Assembly (NCBI GenBank): GCA_958450325.1
Contig: OY288257.1
Coordinates: forward strand, 36,119,018 to 36,183,017
DNA length: 64,000 nt
Direction of reading: 5' to 3'
From: Agrostemma githago
Taxonomy: Eukaryota; Streptophyta; Magnoliopsida; Caryophyllales; Caryophyllaceae
Shown one piece after another: positions 1 through 9,504 of this stretch; position 1 is the stretch's first letter; the number at the start of each line of letters is the position of its first letter. The position numbers and the translations under genes are program-made. A model generated the notes under the pieces. That model had not been told where the DNA came from. It was given only the letters and a program-made list of their open reading frames with translations, and made no database searches.

Positions 1-1298
1 ATCATCACTAGGTTGCCATCTAAACAAAACTTCCCATATTCGCACTTTCTATTATTATGCACTACGACAACACTAGATGTGGACACTAGGCTCACAAACA
101 TCTACTAAAATACGTAACGTCCCAACTTCAACCGCAAACATTAAAACACACCAAATAGACCCGAGTAATTCCGAGATCCGTTCTCAAACTATCTATACAT
201 CATGTCCAGTTTAGTGTACACTCCGAGGGTGCAACTCCTCACAACGTGATTTACTTACATTCACATTTACAGTTTTTCGTATGATTTATTGCTTTTATGA
301 CCTTATAATCGCATGCTAAATCACCTAACATGGAATTCAAAACGTAAAACAACTAAAATTGAGCAAAGTGATGGTCGGGTCCCGTATTTGTCCCGATGCT
401 CGCCTTATTAGGTTCGACGCATCTCTATTAATACCGAACCGACGCATCTTAAGCAGAATACCAGGTAAGGTATACCACGAGAATGACTAATATCAGTATT
501 ATCGCGTTAAAACTGATTTGCTAATACGTATAATACTAGTACTCTCTACTCCCCTACGTGCATCTTTTCATGGCCTGCTTGTCACGTGAAATCGCATGCA
601 AAGAATGTAAACACAACTACTTTGACGTTAAAACTTACTTGTCCTTAAAGAACCGACATAGCAAAAGGCTTAGGGTTAAAACAACGGATGTTACAGTAGT
701 TCCACCACAACAAAAGGACTAGGATATCAGCCCACCGATTGATTAGTAGAGGCCGCTATAGTGCGGGCGGGATTGGGTGTTGACATGTATCGGATGTTGG
801 CTTCCAAATACGTACCCTCACCCCTTACTCAGAATCGACGGTTTCCGGATGTCCGAAACCATTGGCAATGAGAGTCATTCCAGACATGGAGTGCTTAAGG
901 GTACGAATCTTTATCTTTAGGTCCTGTGCCACTCAACTTTGAGCCGGTAAGGGATCAAAGTTGACTTGAATGGTTTCCGAGTCCCCATAATTGACTCGTT
1001 GGCGAATCCACAAATCGGCAACAACTTCAGTTCACTAAAAAGGTCGCCTTACCAAACAAAACGGCCTTTAAGCATTTACAACCACGACTCGATCAATTCC
1101 GAAACGGAAACACGGGTGCCCACACCCGTCTAGTACAAGTCCGAATCGTCATCCAAATCGAGGCCCGACACTTCGCTCCGTACGCGAGATCGGACCGGCC
1201 CCCGGCAGGGAGGGGGCCGCGTGGGTGGCCGCCGCCACACGTTGAAAAACCAGGTAAATCCCGCGCGGGGCGCCGGGCGGTGCGGACGGACGTCCACA
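1..1298 (+). repeat. E0 5' LTR, 3' portion (Tat/Ogre-like)
   Basis: This is the right part of an LTR whose start lies outside the window. It ends in GTCCACA, so the terminal dinucleotide is CA, and a PBS follows three bases later. The sequence matches the reverse complement of about 13100-14345 at roughly nine bases in ten in the stretches compared by eye. It shares the blocks 'gagtcgcca' and 'gcggcctctact' with the other Tat/Ogre-like LTRs here. The last 150 bases are very GC-rich. No gene is visible; the short ORFs on the minus strand are chance reading frames in this GC-rich end. Confidence 0.8.
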
Positions 1299-1301
1299 GT
1301 T

Positions 1302-1319
1302 TGGCGACTCCGCTGGGGA
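1302..1319 (+). other. primer binding site of E0 (tRNA-Arg type)
   Basis: TGGCGACTCCGCTGGGGA lies 3 bases after the LTR end. Its first 12 bases are complementary to the 3' end of plant tRNA-Arg(ACG), as I recall that sequence. Tat/Ogre elements are known to prime with tRNA-Arg. The same site, on the opposite strand, adjoins the LTRs of E2 and E3. Confidence 0.8.
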
Positions 1320-2781
1320 ATTGTAAACAAGTTTCAAGCGGTGGTGTAACTTGAACGAGGTCGGTGAAGCTCATCTCTTAGTTCCTAGTTGTGGTCACTA
1401 CAGGTTTTCGTCCTAAAAAGCCCACCCTAACCGATATCAGGACCAATCGACCTCTTCGCGGTAAGATCTTTAGGGACACGCGGAGAGATCCTCGATTGAC
1501 GCTCCGACCGCCTAACGCGTACCTCGCGGGAATAATAAGCGGATAGTTCCGAACGGACGGTGTGACACTCGTCTCCCCAGACCATTGTCAATACCTAAGT
1601 AAGGACTATTCGTGGGAGGTAGCCTACCCTAACCTACCCGAGTCTGCATCCTGTATGAGTGTATGCGTTCCTAGTTATGTGTAGCGTGTTTGAACAATCC
1701 AACCCAAATAAAACACTAAAAATCTGGATTCAACCACGCCAACATATTCAACCACACCCAACTCCGTTTTCGAAAATATCTCATCTTTCCAAAACGATTT
1801 CTTAAACACCGATACTCCGATCAAGTCATGATTTCTAAAAGAGAAAAAAAAACAACACGTTTCGAGACGCCGTTGTCATGGCAAATTTTACACTCGATGT
1901 TTTAAAAAAAAAACATACATTTTTTAACGCCGTCACATGGCTAAAATGAAACCCGTCAAACAACAAATACCGTTAACACTAGCGAGACTCCCAATTAATG
2001 GGATTAAGGCACACCAAACGGTTACATTTTATTTTCAAAAAAAAGAAGTTTTTTACACACATACCGTTAACACAACTAAAAGCTTCAATTAATGAAGTCA
2101 AGGAATCCAAAACGGTTACATTCTCGAAACATTTTTTTTAACAACACACCACCATCCATTGTCGAATGTTATTGCAACAAACAAACGTGGATCACTTGTT
2201 TTAAAGAAAAAAACAACTTTTCTAAAAAAAAAATTTAAATAAATAAAATTATTCACTACCTAAACCCTTGACAAGGATTTAGTCACACCTCTAAAGCACC
2301 ACACACATCCACTATCGAACTAGCTAATTAATAGCAGTCTCGATAAAAACGTCACTTCATTATTTTCAAAACCGGTCCCCCTAAGGACCGTGTTCATTTC
2401 AAGAAAAAGGGGAAGAGAAAACGTTTACACTTTTGCTATCGTCGGATTCCCGACACACACATAGCAACGCACATTTCGCATCACCAAGCGATGTCACCAC
2501 ACCATCGTCACCCTAATTTTACAAAATCATTTTTTTCAAAAAAGAGATGACTTTCCTCCGTGGGTATCGGTCGTTTTCGAAAAAAAAATATCAAAATTCT
2601 TTGATCCTGAGCCAGGATCGCGATCAATTTCTTACGTCGTACAACCGTGTGATTAACTGTGTGTGTTAGTGACACGCGAGTCCAAGGTCTCATTTTCGTG
2701 TCGCTCAGTTACGAGCACTCCTCAAGTCTGTAAAACACCGGATGGATTCGTCCTTACCCTATTATCTTGCTAGGCCCCAGA
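1320..2781 (+). other. E0 untranslated leader, no gene seen
   Basis: This is the AT-rich stretch between the PBS and the first gag remnant. It contains several A/T homopolymers and no convincing reading frame. It matches the long leaders of Tat/Ogre-like elements in position only; I saw no stem-loop like those in the E2 and E3 leaders. Confidence 0.55.
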
Positions 2782-3248
2782 ATGGCACCAAGTAGCAACG
2801 AAAGCAGCACCGATCAACTCAACGCCCTGATGAACGTGGTCCATGGGTAGTAAGAATAGTATCATCGATCTCCTCTTCCATCGATGATGTTAGATGTCGC
2901 CTCGACACCTTGGAAGGCCCTGAAAGGAAACCCCGGGAAGGACCTGTGAGCCGGGAGCTGGTGCTTAGTGGGGATCCGTATGTCGAATATGCCAGACTCG
3001 CACGCCCTATCGAACCTACAGGCCTTCACCGTCCCTTTAGGTAGTTCACTGGATTAGGAGAATCCTACGCTGAGGCCCTCCGGAAATTGCAAGAGGCCTG
3101 GCTATTAGGCTAGTAGGACCCACCCCAGACCCACCTATAGAAAAAAAGGGAGCAGGATGGAATCCCAACGCCTACTGCTTGTACCATCAGGGTGGGGGGC
3201 ATGAAACCCAAGTGTGCACCGAGCTCAAGCACGAGGTGCAGGACCTGA
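2782..3248 (+). pseudogene. E0 gag remnant, upstream part
   Basis: A possible start (MAPSSNESSTDQLNALM) is followed quickly by stops, so the frame is broken. The last 130 bases translate to a clear Gag tail with YCLYHQGGGHETQVC, the Tat/Ogre zinc-knuckle-like pattern Y-C-x2-H-x4-H-x4-C, followed by ELKHEVQDL. The frame is cut exactly where NA has inserted, and it resumes at 11155 with IDKGVYVP. Rejoining the two sides restores the common family string of a Leu-Ile-Asp after the knuckle. In an intact element Gag would build the virus-like particle in the cytoplasm. Here the gene is dead several times over. Confidence 0.75.
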
Positions 3249-4876
3249 TGATAAGTGTGGTTTGTAGTGCCTATTTTGTAGTGTTTTGGTCCCATTTTCC
3301 TTGTAGAATCGCTCCTTGGGAGCGGTTTGGGGGCTTCTTATGCTTCCTTTAGTTCGTTTCAGGTTCCCGAGACCAATTTGGAACAGTTAGAGCGATTCCG
3401 ACTCTATACATACACATTTTGGAGCCAACGGAGTAAAGATGATTCGATGCCTTGGAATCGACCCCGAGACCTTGGGACCCAATCCCGAACCTCCGAGACC
3501 CGATCCCGAGTTCCGAGAATCGATGGGAAGCCCATGAGAAGCAAGGAGGGACCAAAAAGTTCATATTGGAGGCCTACAAGGCTCATCCCGAACGGGTATG
3601 GCCTCATCCCGTCCGTGATGAAGGAGGAAACGAAGATGAGCCTACTGACTGCCCATCCCGACCGGGAGCAGGTCTTCCCGGCTGGGACCGACCCCATCCC
3701 GACCGGAATCACCTCGTCTCGGCCGGGACGGGCCTGCTACACCTCCGGCTTGCTTTCTTTCTTCTCCTTTCCACTTGTAACCCTATATATACCCCCCTCT
3801 TATATTAAGACACCATCTTATGTTATATTCTTCACTTCTCCTAAAACCCTAGACTACTTTAGGTTAGATTAGATTAGATTAGTGTAGATTAGTCGGTAAT
3901 TAGTAGTTAATCATAGATTAGCTCTTGTATTAAGGAATTCTTGAAGATCTTCACCAAGCTTGACAACCTTGGATGATTATTTTAGGTTTTCTCTTTTATA
4001 CAAGTTCTTATTCTTCCTTCCATCCTCTAGTTTGGTATAATCCTTTTCCTTTTCCCTTTCTCTTAATCTTAATTTTGTTATTCAAGTTTGAATCTTTGTT
4101 CATTATATTGTTCTTAGTTCATAGTTCTCACTAGTTTGTCTATGTTTGTTTTGGTTCTTATATTGAATCCTCTTGTTCTTGTTAGTTGTAGTTGGATTAT
4201 GTTAGAGTAGTGTTCTTGCTAGGGTTAGTAAGGTGATTAGGGTGTTAATTGGGTGATTAAGGGTTTGTTAGAGATGTTGGTGGAAGATTTGGGTTTCCTC
4301 TTGTTTGATTGCACAACACATGTTTGTTGAAATGCTTGAATGACTAAGTAGTTGCGAATGCTTGTTTTTCTTGCCTTTCTCTTGTGGGTGATAGTTTGTT
4401 TGTGGGTTCGGTTCCCTCACTAAGTTGCGAGGGCCCGGTGAGGAGCGAGAGCCCGGATGCGACCTAGGCCACCATAGCGCGCTAGAACCCCGTTTGTCAT
4501 GTGTGTCGCCAAGGTGGGTTATAGGATGAACCTCTAGGAGGGTCTAAGTTGCGAGAGCCCGTACCAACCTAGATTACCCTACTACCTCTTTCGTTCTAGT
4601 TCTCCCTCGACCATCCCGTTACCCCTTTGACCCCGACCTAACTCTAGCCCGTTCTCCTTTGTTTGCTTCTCCTTAGCCTTAGTGTAGTCTAGCTTTCTCC
4701 CCTCTCTACCATTCCTAGTTTAGCTTAGCTCGTTGACTTGGTCTAGTAATCGGGCGACCTTAGTCTAGGCTTTACATTACCGTCCCCGTGGATTCGACCC
4801 GACTTGCCCTATCTACCGTAGGAATAGCCGGTTATATTATTGACGGTTGGGATTCCACGACAAATCCCTACCATCA
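3249..4876 (+). repeat. NA 5' LTR
   Basis: TG...CA LTR of 1628 bp. It contains a cluster of TCCCG-NN-CGGGA quasi-palindromes (3586-3728), a TATA box (3784-3791), and three copies of GCGAGRGCCCG between 4424 and 4561. A conserved end (CCGTCCCCGTGGATTCGACC) is shared, inverted, with the LTRs at 61740 and 62882. Confidence 0.93.
3784..3791 (+). promoter_or_regulatory. TATA box of NA LTR
   Basis: TATATATA lies about 60 bp downstream of the last TCCCG-type palindrome (centre 3722). The right LTR has TTTATATA at 10045-10052 in the same setting. Position inside a TG...CA LTR makes this the likely RNA polymerase II core promoter. Confidence 0.6.
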
Positions 4877-4879
4877 AAT

Positions 4880-4897
4880 TGGCGCCGTTGCCGGGGA
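4880..4897 (+). other. primer binding site of NA (tRNA-Asp type)
   Basis: TGGCGCCGTTGCCGGGGA starts 4 bases after the LTR. It is the complement of the 3' end of plant tRNA-Asp(GUC), the primer typical of Athila and several other Ty3/Gypsy lineages. Confidence 0.88.
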
Positions 4898-5131
4898 CGG
4901 TGCTAGTTTAGACTTTGTTTTCCTAGTTACTTGACTTAGTCTTTGTGTTTGTGTTTTTATTTTTTCTTTTTGTTACCTTGCTTCTTGTGTGTGTGAGGTT
5001 TATTTCTCTCTTGTCTAGTGCCCAAAAAGCACTAGACTTCTCACGTTTGTTCTTAGTCTACAGTTTATGCTTAGAGGTGGTGACTATCTTCTTCTTGCTA
5101 CTTAGAGCCGCTTAAACGGACGGTTGCTAGA

Positions 5132-5692
5132 ATGAGTGGTTTCCAACTGGGTATGAGCTACGATTTTCGAGCGAGCATGGGGTTTGATCTAAACTCCCCA
5201 CACATGGAAGCCGATATGAGCTACCCCTCTTCTTCTTTGAACCAAAGCTATGACATGACGTCCCCCTACCATAATCAAGCTTCTTGGGGTAATCAAGATG
5301 GGTATGATCCTCAAGAATATGGATATGGCTACCAACAAGTGAATGACTATCACTCCTACGATCATGGTGACTATTACTCAAGCTATGAAAGTGAAACCAC
5401 CATGTTCGATCAAGATTCACCTTATGGAAGCCAATACCCCCAAAACCAACAATATTACCCTTCACCCCAACCACAATATGAACCCCATGACCCACAATAC
5501 TACCAATCACCCCAACCTTGCTACCAACAATATGATGCCCCACCCCTTGGGTATTATCAAGATTTTCAAGGAACTTTAAAAGACCCCAATGATCACCAAT
5601 TACCCGACACGGAGGTGTTTCAATCTATGCTTCAAATGCAAAGGAGCATCCAAGAAACGGCCATTCAATTGCAAAAAGAACAAGAGGAATAA
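5132..5692 (+). CDS. Tyr/Gln/Pro-rich protein of NA, upstream half
   Basis: A 186-residue frame starts at the first ATG after the leader and ends at a single TAA. The downstream frame at 5693 is in the same register and starts immediately. The first 140 residues are low-complexity, rich in Tyr, Gln, Pro and Ser, with many short YYQ, PQP and YGY patches, like a disordered, possibly phase-separating or nucleic-acid-binding region (inference). The C-terminal 40 residues (FQSMLQMQRSIQETAIQLQ) look like the start of an amphipathic helix. I do not recognise a domain. It could be a degenerate Gag-like protein of a non-autonomous element. Codon use stays coding-like right through the stop, so the TAA may be recent or read through. 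Confidence 0.6.
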   Translation: MSGFQLGMSYDFRASMGFDLNSPHMEADMSYPSSSLNQSYDMTSPYHNQASWGNQDGYDPQEYGYGYQQVNDYHSYDHGDYYSSYESETTMFDQDSPYGSQYPQNQQYYPSPQPQYEPHDPQYYQSPQPCYQQYDAPPLGYYQDFQGTLKDPNDHQLPDTEVFQSMLQMQRSIQETAIQLQKEQEE

Positions 5693-6478
5693 ATGGCCCA
5701 AATTCGAAGGGGAAACGAGGCGAGGAATGCTCAATTAAATGCATTATCGGTTCAAACCGTAATGTCTTTATCCCGAGCATCACATTTAGATGAAGGGTGC
5801 CCACTTGAGAGAGAGGAGCAACCTAATCACGAAGCCGCCGATGTAGTTCCCTTTGAAAGAGAAATTTGCTTTGAAAAACCTCAATCGTCTACCCAAAAAG
5901 AGACGAATGAGGATATGACCCTTGGTGAAGGCAACATTGGCGAGGAATTGGAGGAGGAAGGTGAGTTGGATGATTTGGTAGAGTTTATGAAGTTGTTGGG
6001 TGAAATTGTTAGCCTCGAGTTGCCCTTGTTCGAGAACGTGGATAGGCATCAAGAGCCCCTTACTAGTACACCAAGCGATGGTTTGGAAGAGATTGAAACC
6101 GCCGGTAGAAGTTTCGATTCTCTCCTCCATGATGACGTGGGGACAAATGATGAAGATGGGGAACCACAACTTGAGGAAAATGTGGGGGTGTGCATTGAGG
6201 AGATGAGGCCAAAGCCGATTATTGTGCCTCGTTTCTTGGAAATGAAGCTTGCTTGTGATTGGAGGCAATGCTTAGGGAGGAAGAGGTCGGTGAAGCTCGT
6301 AGGATGGATAGACCCCGAAGACAATGTGCAAGATGATGTCGGGTCTTGGGATTCCTACTTCTTGCCTCCACCTTGGAGGCCGTGGAGGTTAGCTAGGCTC
6401 GAGCGCTTCTTGGGCCTTCACTATGATGTCGGTAGCGCGTTCGACTTGCTCCTCCATGCCCTTGAGGGCTACGGTTGA
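5693..6478 (+). CDS. acidic protein of NA, downstream half
   Basis: A 261-residue frame continues in register with 5132-5692 after one TAA codon, beginning MAQIRRGNEARNAQLNAL. Residues 1-25 extend the helix begun upstream. Residues 40-150 are strongly acidic (EELEEEGELDDLVEFMKLL). The last 80 residues hold a compact Trp-rich segment, WDSYFLPPPWRPWRLARLER. No protease or polymerase motif is present and the function is unknown. The persistence of about 1.3 kb of open frame with one stop in an element that lacks pol suggests the product mattered for mobilisation, or that loss was recent. It could be read through from 5132, or be a separate cistron. Confidence 0.55.
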   Translation: MAQIRRGNEARNAQLNALSVQTVMSLSRASHLDEGCPLEREEQPNHEAADVVPFEREICFEKPQSSTQKETNEDMTLGEGNIGEELEEEGELDDLVEFMKLLGEIVSLELPLFENVDRHQEPLTSTPSDGLEEIETAGRSFDSLLHDDVGTNDEDGEPQLEENVGVCIEEMRPKPIIVPRFLEMKLACDWRQCLGRKRSVKLVGWIDPEDNVQDDVGSWDSYFLPPPWRPWRLARLERFLGLHYDVGSAFDLLLHALEGYG

Positions 6479-9400
6479 AGAAGAGTCCACCATCCTAGGT
6501 TTGACGGAGTTCCTAAAGAACCGTCATGTTGTATATTCCCCTCTCCTCTTCTTTAGAGTACTTGTGCTTGTATTTGTGATTTTTGTTTCTAGGACTCTTT
6601 TGTTTTTGTGGGATTCTTGTAATTGCTTTGGTATTTTGATGAGCGATGTGAGGGAGTGAATTTGATGTGTATTTTGAGTTTATTGTGATTAGGTGAAGTG
6701 AAGGTGACTCCTAGAAAGGAGTGGTTAGTGATAGAGCTTAGATCGTGAGTAAGGGAGTCGGTTTTTGGGGTCATGGGAGTCATGAAGACCCTTCCCGACC
6801 GGGAAGGGTGTGTCATCCCGACCGGGATGGGGCCGTCCCGATCGAGATGAGGGTGCCAAAAATCGAGTCCACTGGAGTGTCATCCCGATCGGGAAGGAGG
6901 CTTCCCGACCGGGATGGGTTTATCAACCTGACCGGGATCATCCATCCCGACCGGGATGATCCCCTACTCCTTTTTGGTGCTTCTTCTTCGACATTTAAGC
7001 CCACCCAACCATTGTATACCCCCTCCCAACCTCCCTACCTTTCTTTCTCATATCATACCACCCATGTACCTCATTTACATACCTTAACCTCATTTCCTCC
7101 TCACTTTGGACCGATATTCACATCAAATCCCACCCCCCTCACACCTTTACCACCTCTACCATGCGGTATTATCAAGAATGAAGAGGAATAGCAATGATGA
7201 AGACAAGCTTTGTGCCTATAATGATCATTGAGACGATGGAGCGAGTGAGTTACTAGCCGATTGGTTTCGGTAACTATCCTTACTTTTCCGTCTTTTATTG
7301 CTTGTTTTCCCCTTGTCTATTCCCTTCCCCTTGTACACTTATGTGTCTTGATGTCATGGTGGCCTTCGAGGCCTCGGTAGTGGTTGCTCCCGACTCCCGA
7401 CGACGTGATTACGTCGAGAGTCAATCGAAAAATCCAAATTTTACAAGTTTTTCACTCTTTCTTTTTGAGGATTTAGTCGGATTTAGGCGGAATCCGGGCT
7501 AGGTGACTTGATTACACCTAGTCCTCCCCTCCCATTTCCTTTTATTTCCTTCTTTTTATTTCTTCCCCCATCCATATCTTTTTCTCGTCTCGGCCCATGG
7601 TGACTTGACTACACCCCGGCCGGACACCTTCTACCTTTTCTTCATCTTCATTTTTGATTTTTAGCTTTATTTTCGTAGTTTCTTTTCTTTTTCTTTTGTC
7701 TCTCCGCACACTACGATTGAGCATATGAGGACATTGCTCGGTTTAAGTGTGGGGGAGCGATATTCTAGCATAGTTAGTTTTATTTTCTTAGTTTTTTCGA
7801 AAAAATCTTAAAATCCCTAAAAATTTGAAATTTTTTCACAAAAATCAAAAAGATTTTTCTTTTATGTGTTTTCCTTTTGTGTCATTGTGTCGTATATTTT
7901 TTTTGTGTGCGTGTTTTGCCTCCCTTTCCCTTATAGGTTGCTTTAATCGCCGTTAACTTTGGAAGCTTTCAAGACTCCCGGTAACATCTTATCCCTTTTT
8001 CTTCTTTACCTCTTGCGAAGTTTGGAGGAGATTGTGATGTTGTGTGCTCGGGTGGAGCTTTGTAAAGTGTGGTTGATTTGGTGGCTTGTTTGGATGATCG
8101 GGGTGGTGTTTGTGTTGTGTATGTGTTCATTTTGTTTTGTTTTTGTTTTGTTTCTTTTGCTTCTTTTTCTTTCGTTCGTTTTCGTTGAGTCTTTGTTTTG
8201 TGTTGTGTTGTGTGTCTTGTGCATAAACCGTTTTCGAAAACCCGGTTTAGAGGCTAGTGTGTGAGTGTCTACTTTCCCTTCCTAGTAGTGTAAATCGAGT
8301 CTTGGACTTTAGTCTAGTAGAATGACCCTAAATCAATGGTTTCGTTGGTCCTTTACCTTGAGTCCACCTAGCTTACTAGGGATTTACTACGGGATTTGCA
8401 TTTTGACCGTTATGACCACCCACGGTGTGAAAAGGCCTTAGTTACCGAGTCTCGTCCTTTAGGTGACCGTGTTCGGAATTGTTTGATTAGTCCAAGTTCT
8501 CCCCTTTTTGTGAGTATGAAGGGAAGACGTCGTCCCGACATACCCATTACCCTACCTCCTACGCATATCCACACAATAAGATGCAATTTGATGAATTCTC
8601 AATTTCTTGTTACACAAGAAAATGCCAAAAATGCCAAATCTTGCCAAAAGGGCAAAGAAAAGAAAAAGAAAGAAAAAAATGAAAGAAAGAAAAGAATGAA
8701 GAAAAAGAAAAGGCGCAAAAGCCAAAAAGAAAATAGAAAAGAAGAAAAAGAAATGGCATGGCAACAAACAAATCAAAATGTCGAAAAGAAAGAAAATGCC
8801 AAAAGAAAACCCGTCTCACAAAAAGAAATCCCCACAAAAATAAGCCTTTTTTCGACTTTTACCGTAAAGAGCCTACCAAAGGATCGAGTCCCGAGGAAGG
8901 ATGATAGCGGCATTAGTCGGTCTTCCCTCATTTTGCATGTTTTCCACCTTTTTACTTGGACTAGTTAGGCGGTTTTAGACATGGGACGACCCTCTTGGCT
9001 CATGGCTAAAGGGGGCGGGGTCTCACTTAACTACAGTGTCGACTAACACCGTGGTTCATCCCTTTTCCACTCCGCTGATCGTCCCGTAGTACGTTCTTAG
9101 AAAGTTAGGAGGACCTAGGTAAGTTACCAACGTTTTTGTTGCTTTATCGTCATACTATTAGGGTTTAGTTCATCTCGATTTGTATGATTAGCTTGGGAAC
9201 ATTGTCACTTGCCTCGAGTCCTAAACCGGTGTTTCATTCACCGCTTTTAGAGGGAAGCGGTATTTGTTTTTCTTTGGGTGCAACCTTGTGTTTGTTTGTT
9301 TATGTGCTTGTTTGTTTTTGTGTCTTGTGTCCGGTTGCATCCACGGTTTTGTCGCAAGACCCGACTTGCCTTGCGGAGTGCACTTTTCCTCTAAGTGCAC

Positions 9401-9490
9401 TCGCGTGAGTTGAAGGGGCGTAGGGTGCGCTAATACCCACTCGGATAGTTTAGTAGTTAGTATGTGCTTACTCGAGGGCGAGAAAGGGTT
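6479..9490 (+). other. NA 3' interior, no pol genes
   Basis: Three kilobases with no recognisable domain. A cluster of TCCCG-NN-CGGGA quasi-palindromes lies at 6793-6956. Pyrimidine-rich DNA fills 7300-8200, and an A/G-rich tract at 8635-8850 gives a Lys-rich chance frame. A second purine tract is at 7745-7756. The frames read across 6745-7191 and 8396-8968 are judged non-genic because they simply translate the palindromes and the A/G tract. Confidence 0.6.
7745..7756 (+). other. internal purine tract of NA
   Basis: AAGTGTGGGGGAG-type tract preceded by GAGGACATTGCTCGG. It duplicates the tract that primes plus-strand DNA at 9491-9504. Such a central copy downstream of pol is common in Athila-like elements. 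Here it marks where pol would have ended. Confidence 0.55.
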
Positions 9491-9504
9491 AAGTGTGGGG
9501 GAGT
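9491..9504 (+). other. polypurine tract of NA
   Basis: AAGTGTGGGGGAGT directly abuts the right LTR (TGATAAG at 9505). This is the expected plus-strand primer. Confidence 0.85.

Noticed and set aside
1302..1319. tRNA gene at the primer binding sites
   Set aside because: Only the 3' terminal complement of a tRNA is present; no cloverleaf surrounds it. The same holds at 4880, 25840, 34601 and 50572.
3327..3872. 181-codon frame in the NA LTR (and 9708-10133 in its twin)
   Set aside because: The frame translates the palindrome cluster and runs over the TATA box. The two LTR copies differ by a 5-base indel inside it, so it is not a conserved protein.
8396..8968. 190-codon Lys-rich frame in NA
   Set aside because: Its middle is an A/G-rich low-complexity tract. 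There is no domain and no continuity with the ORF at 5132-6478.
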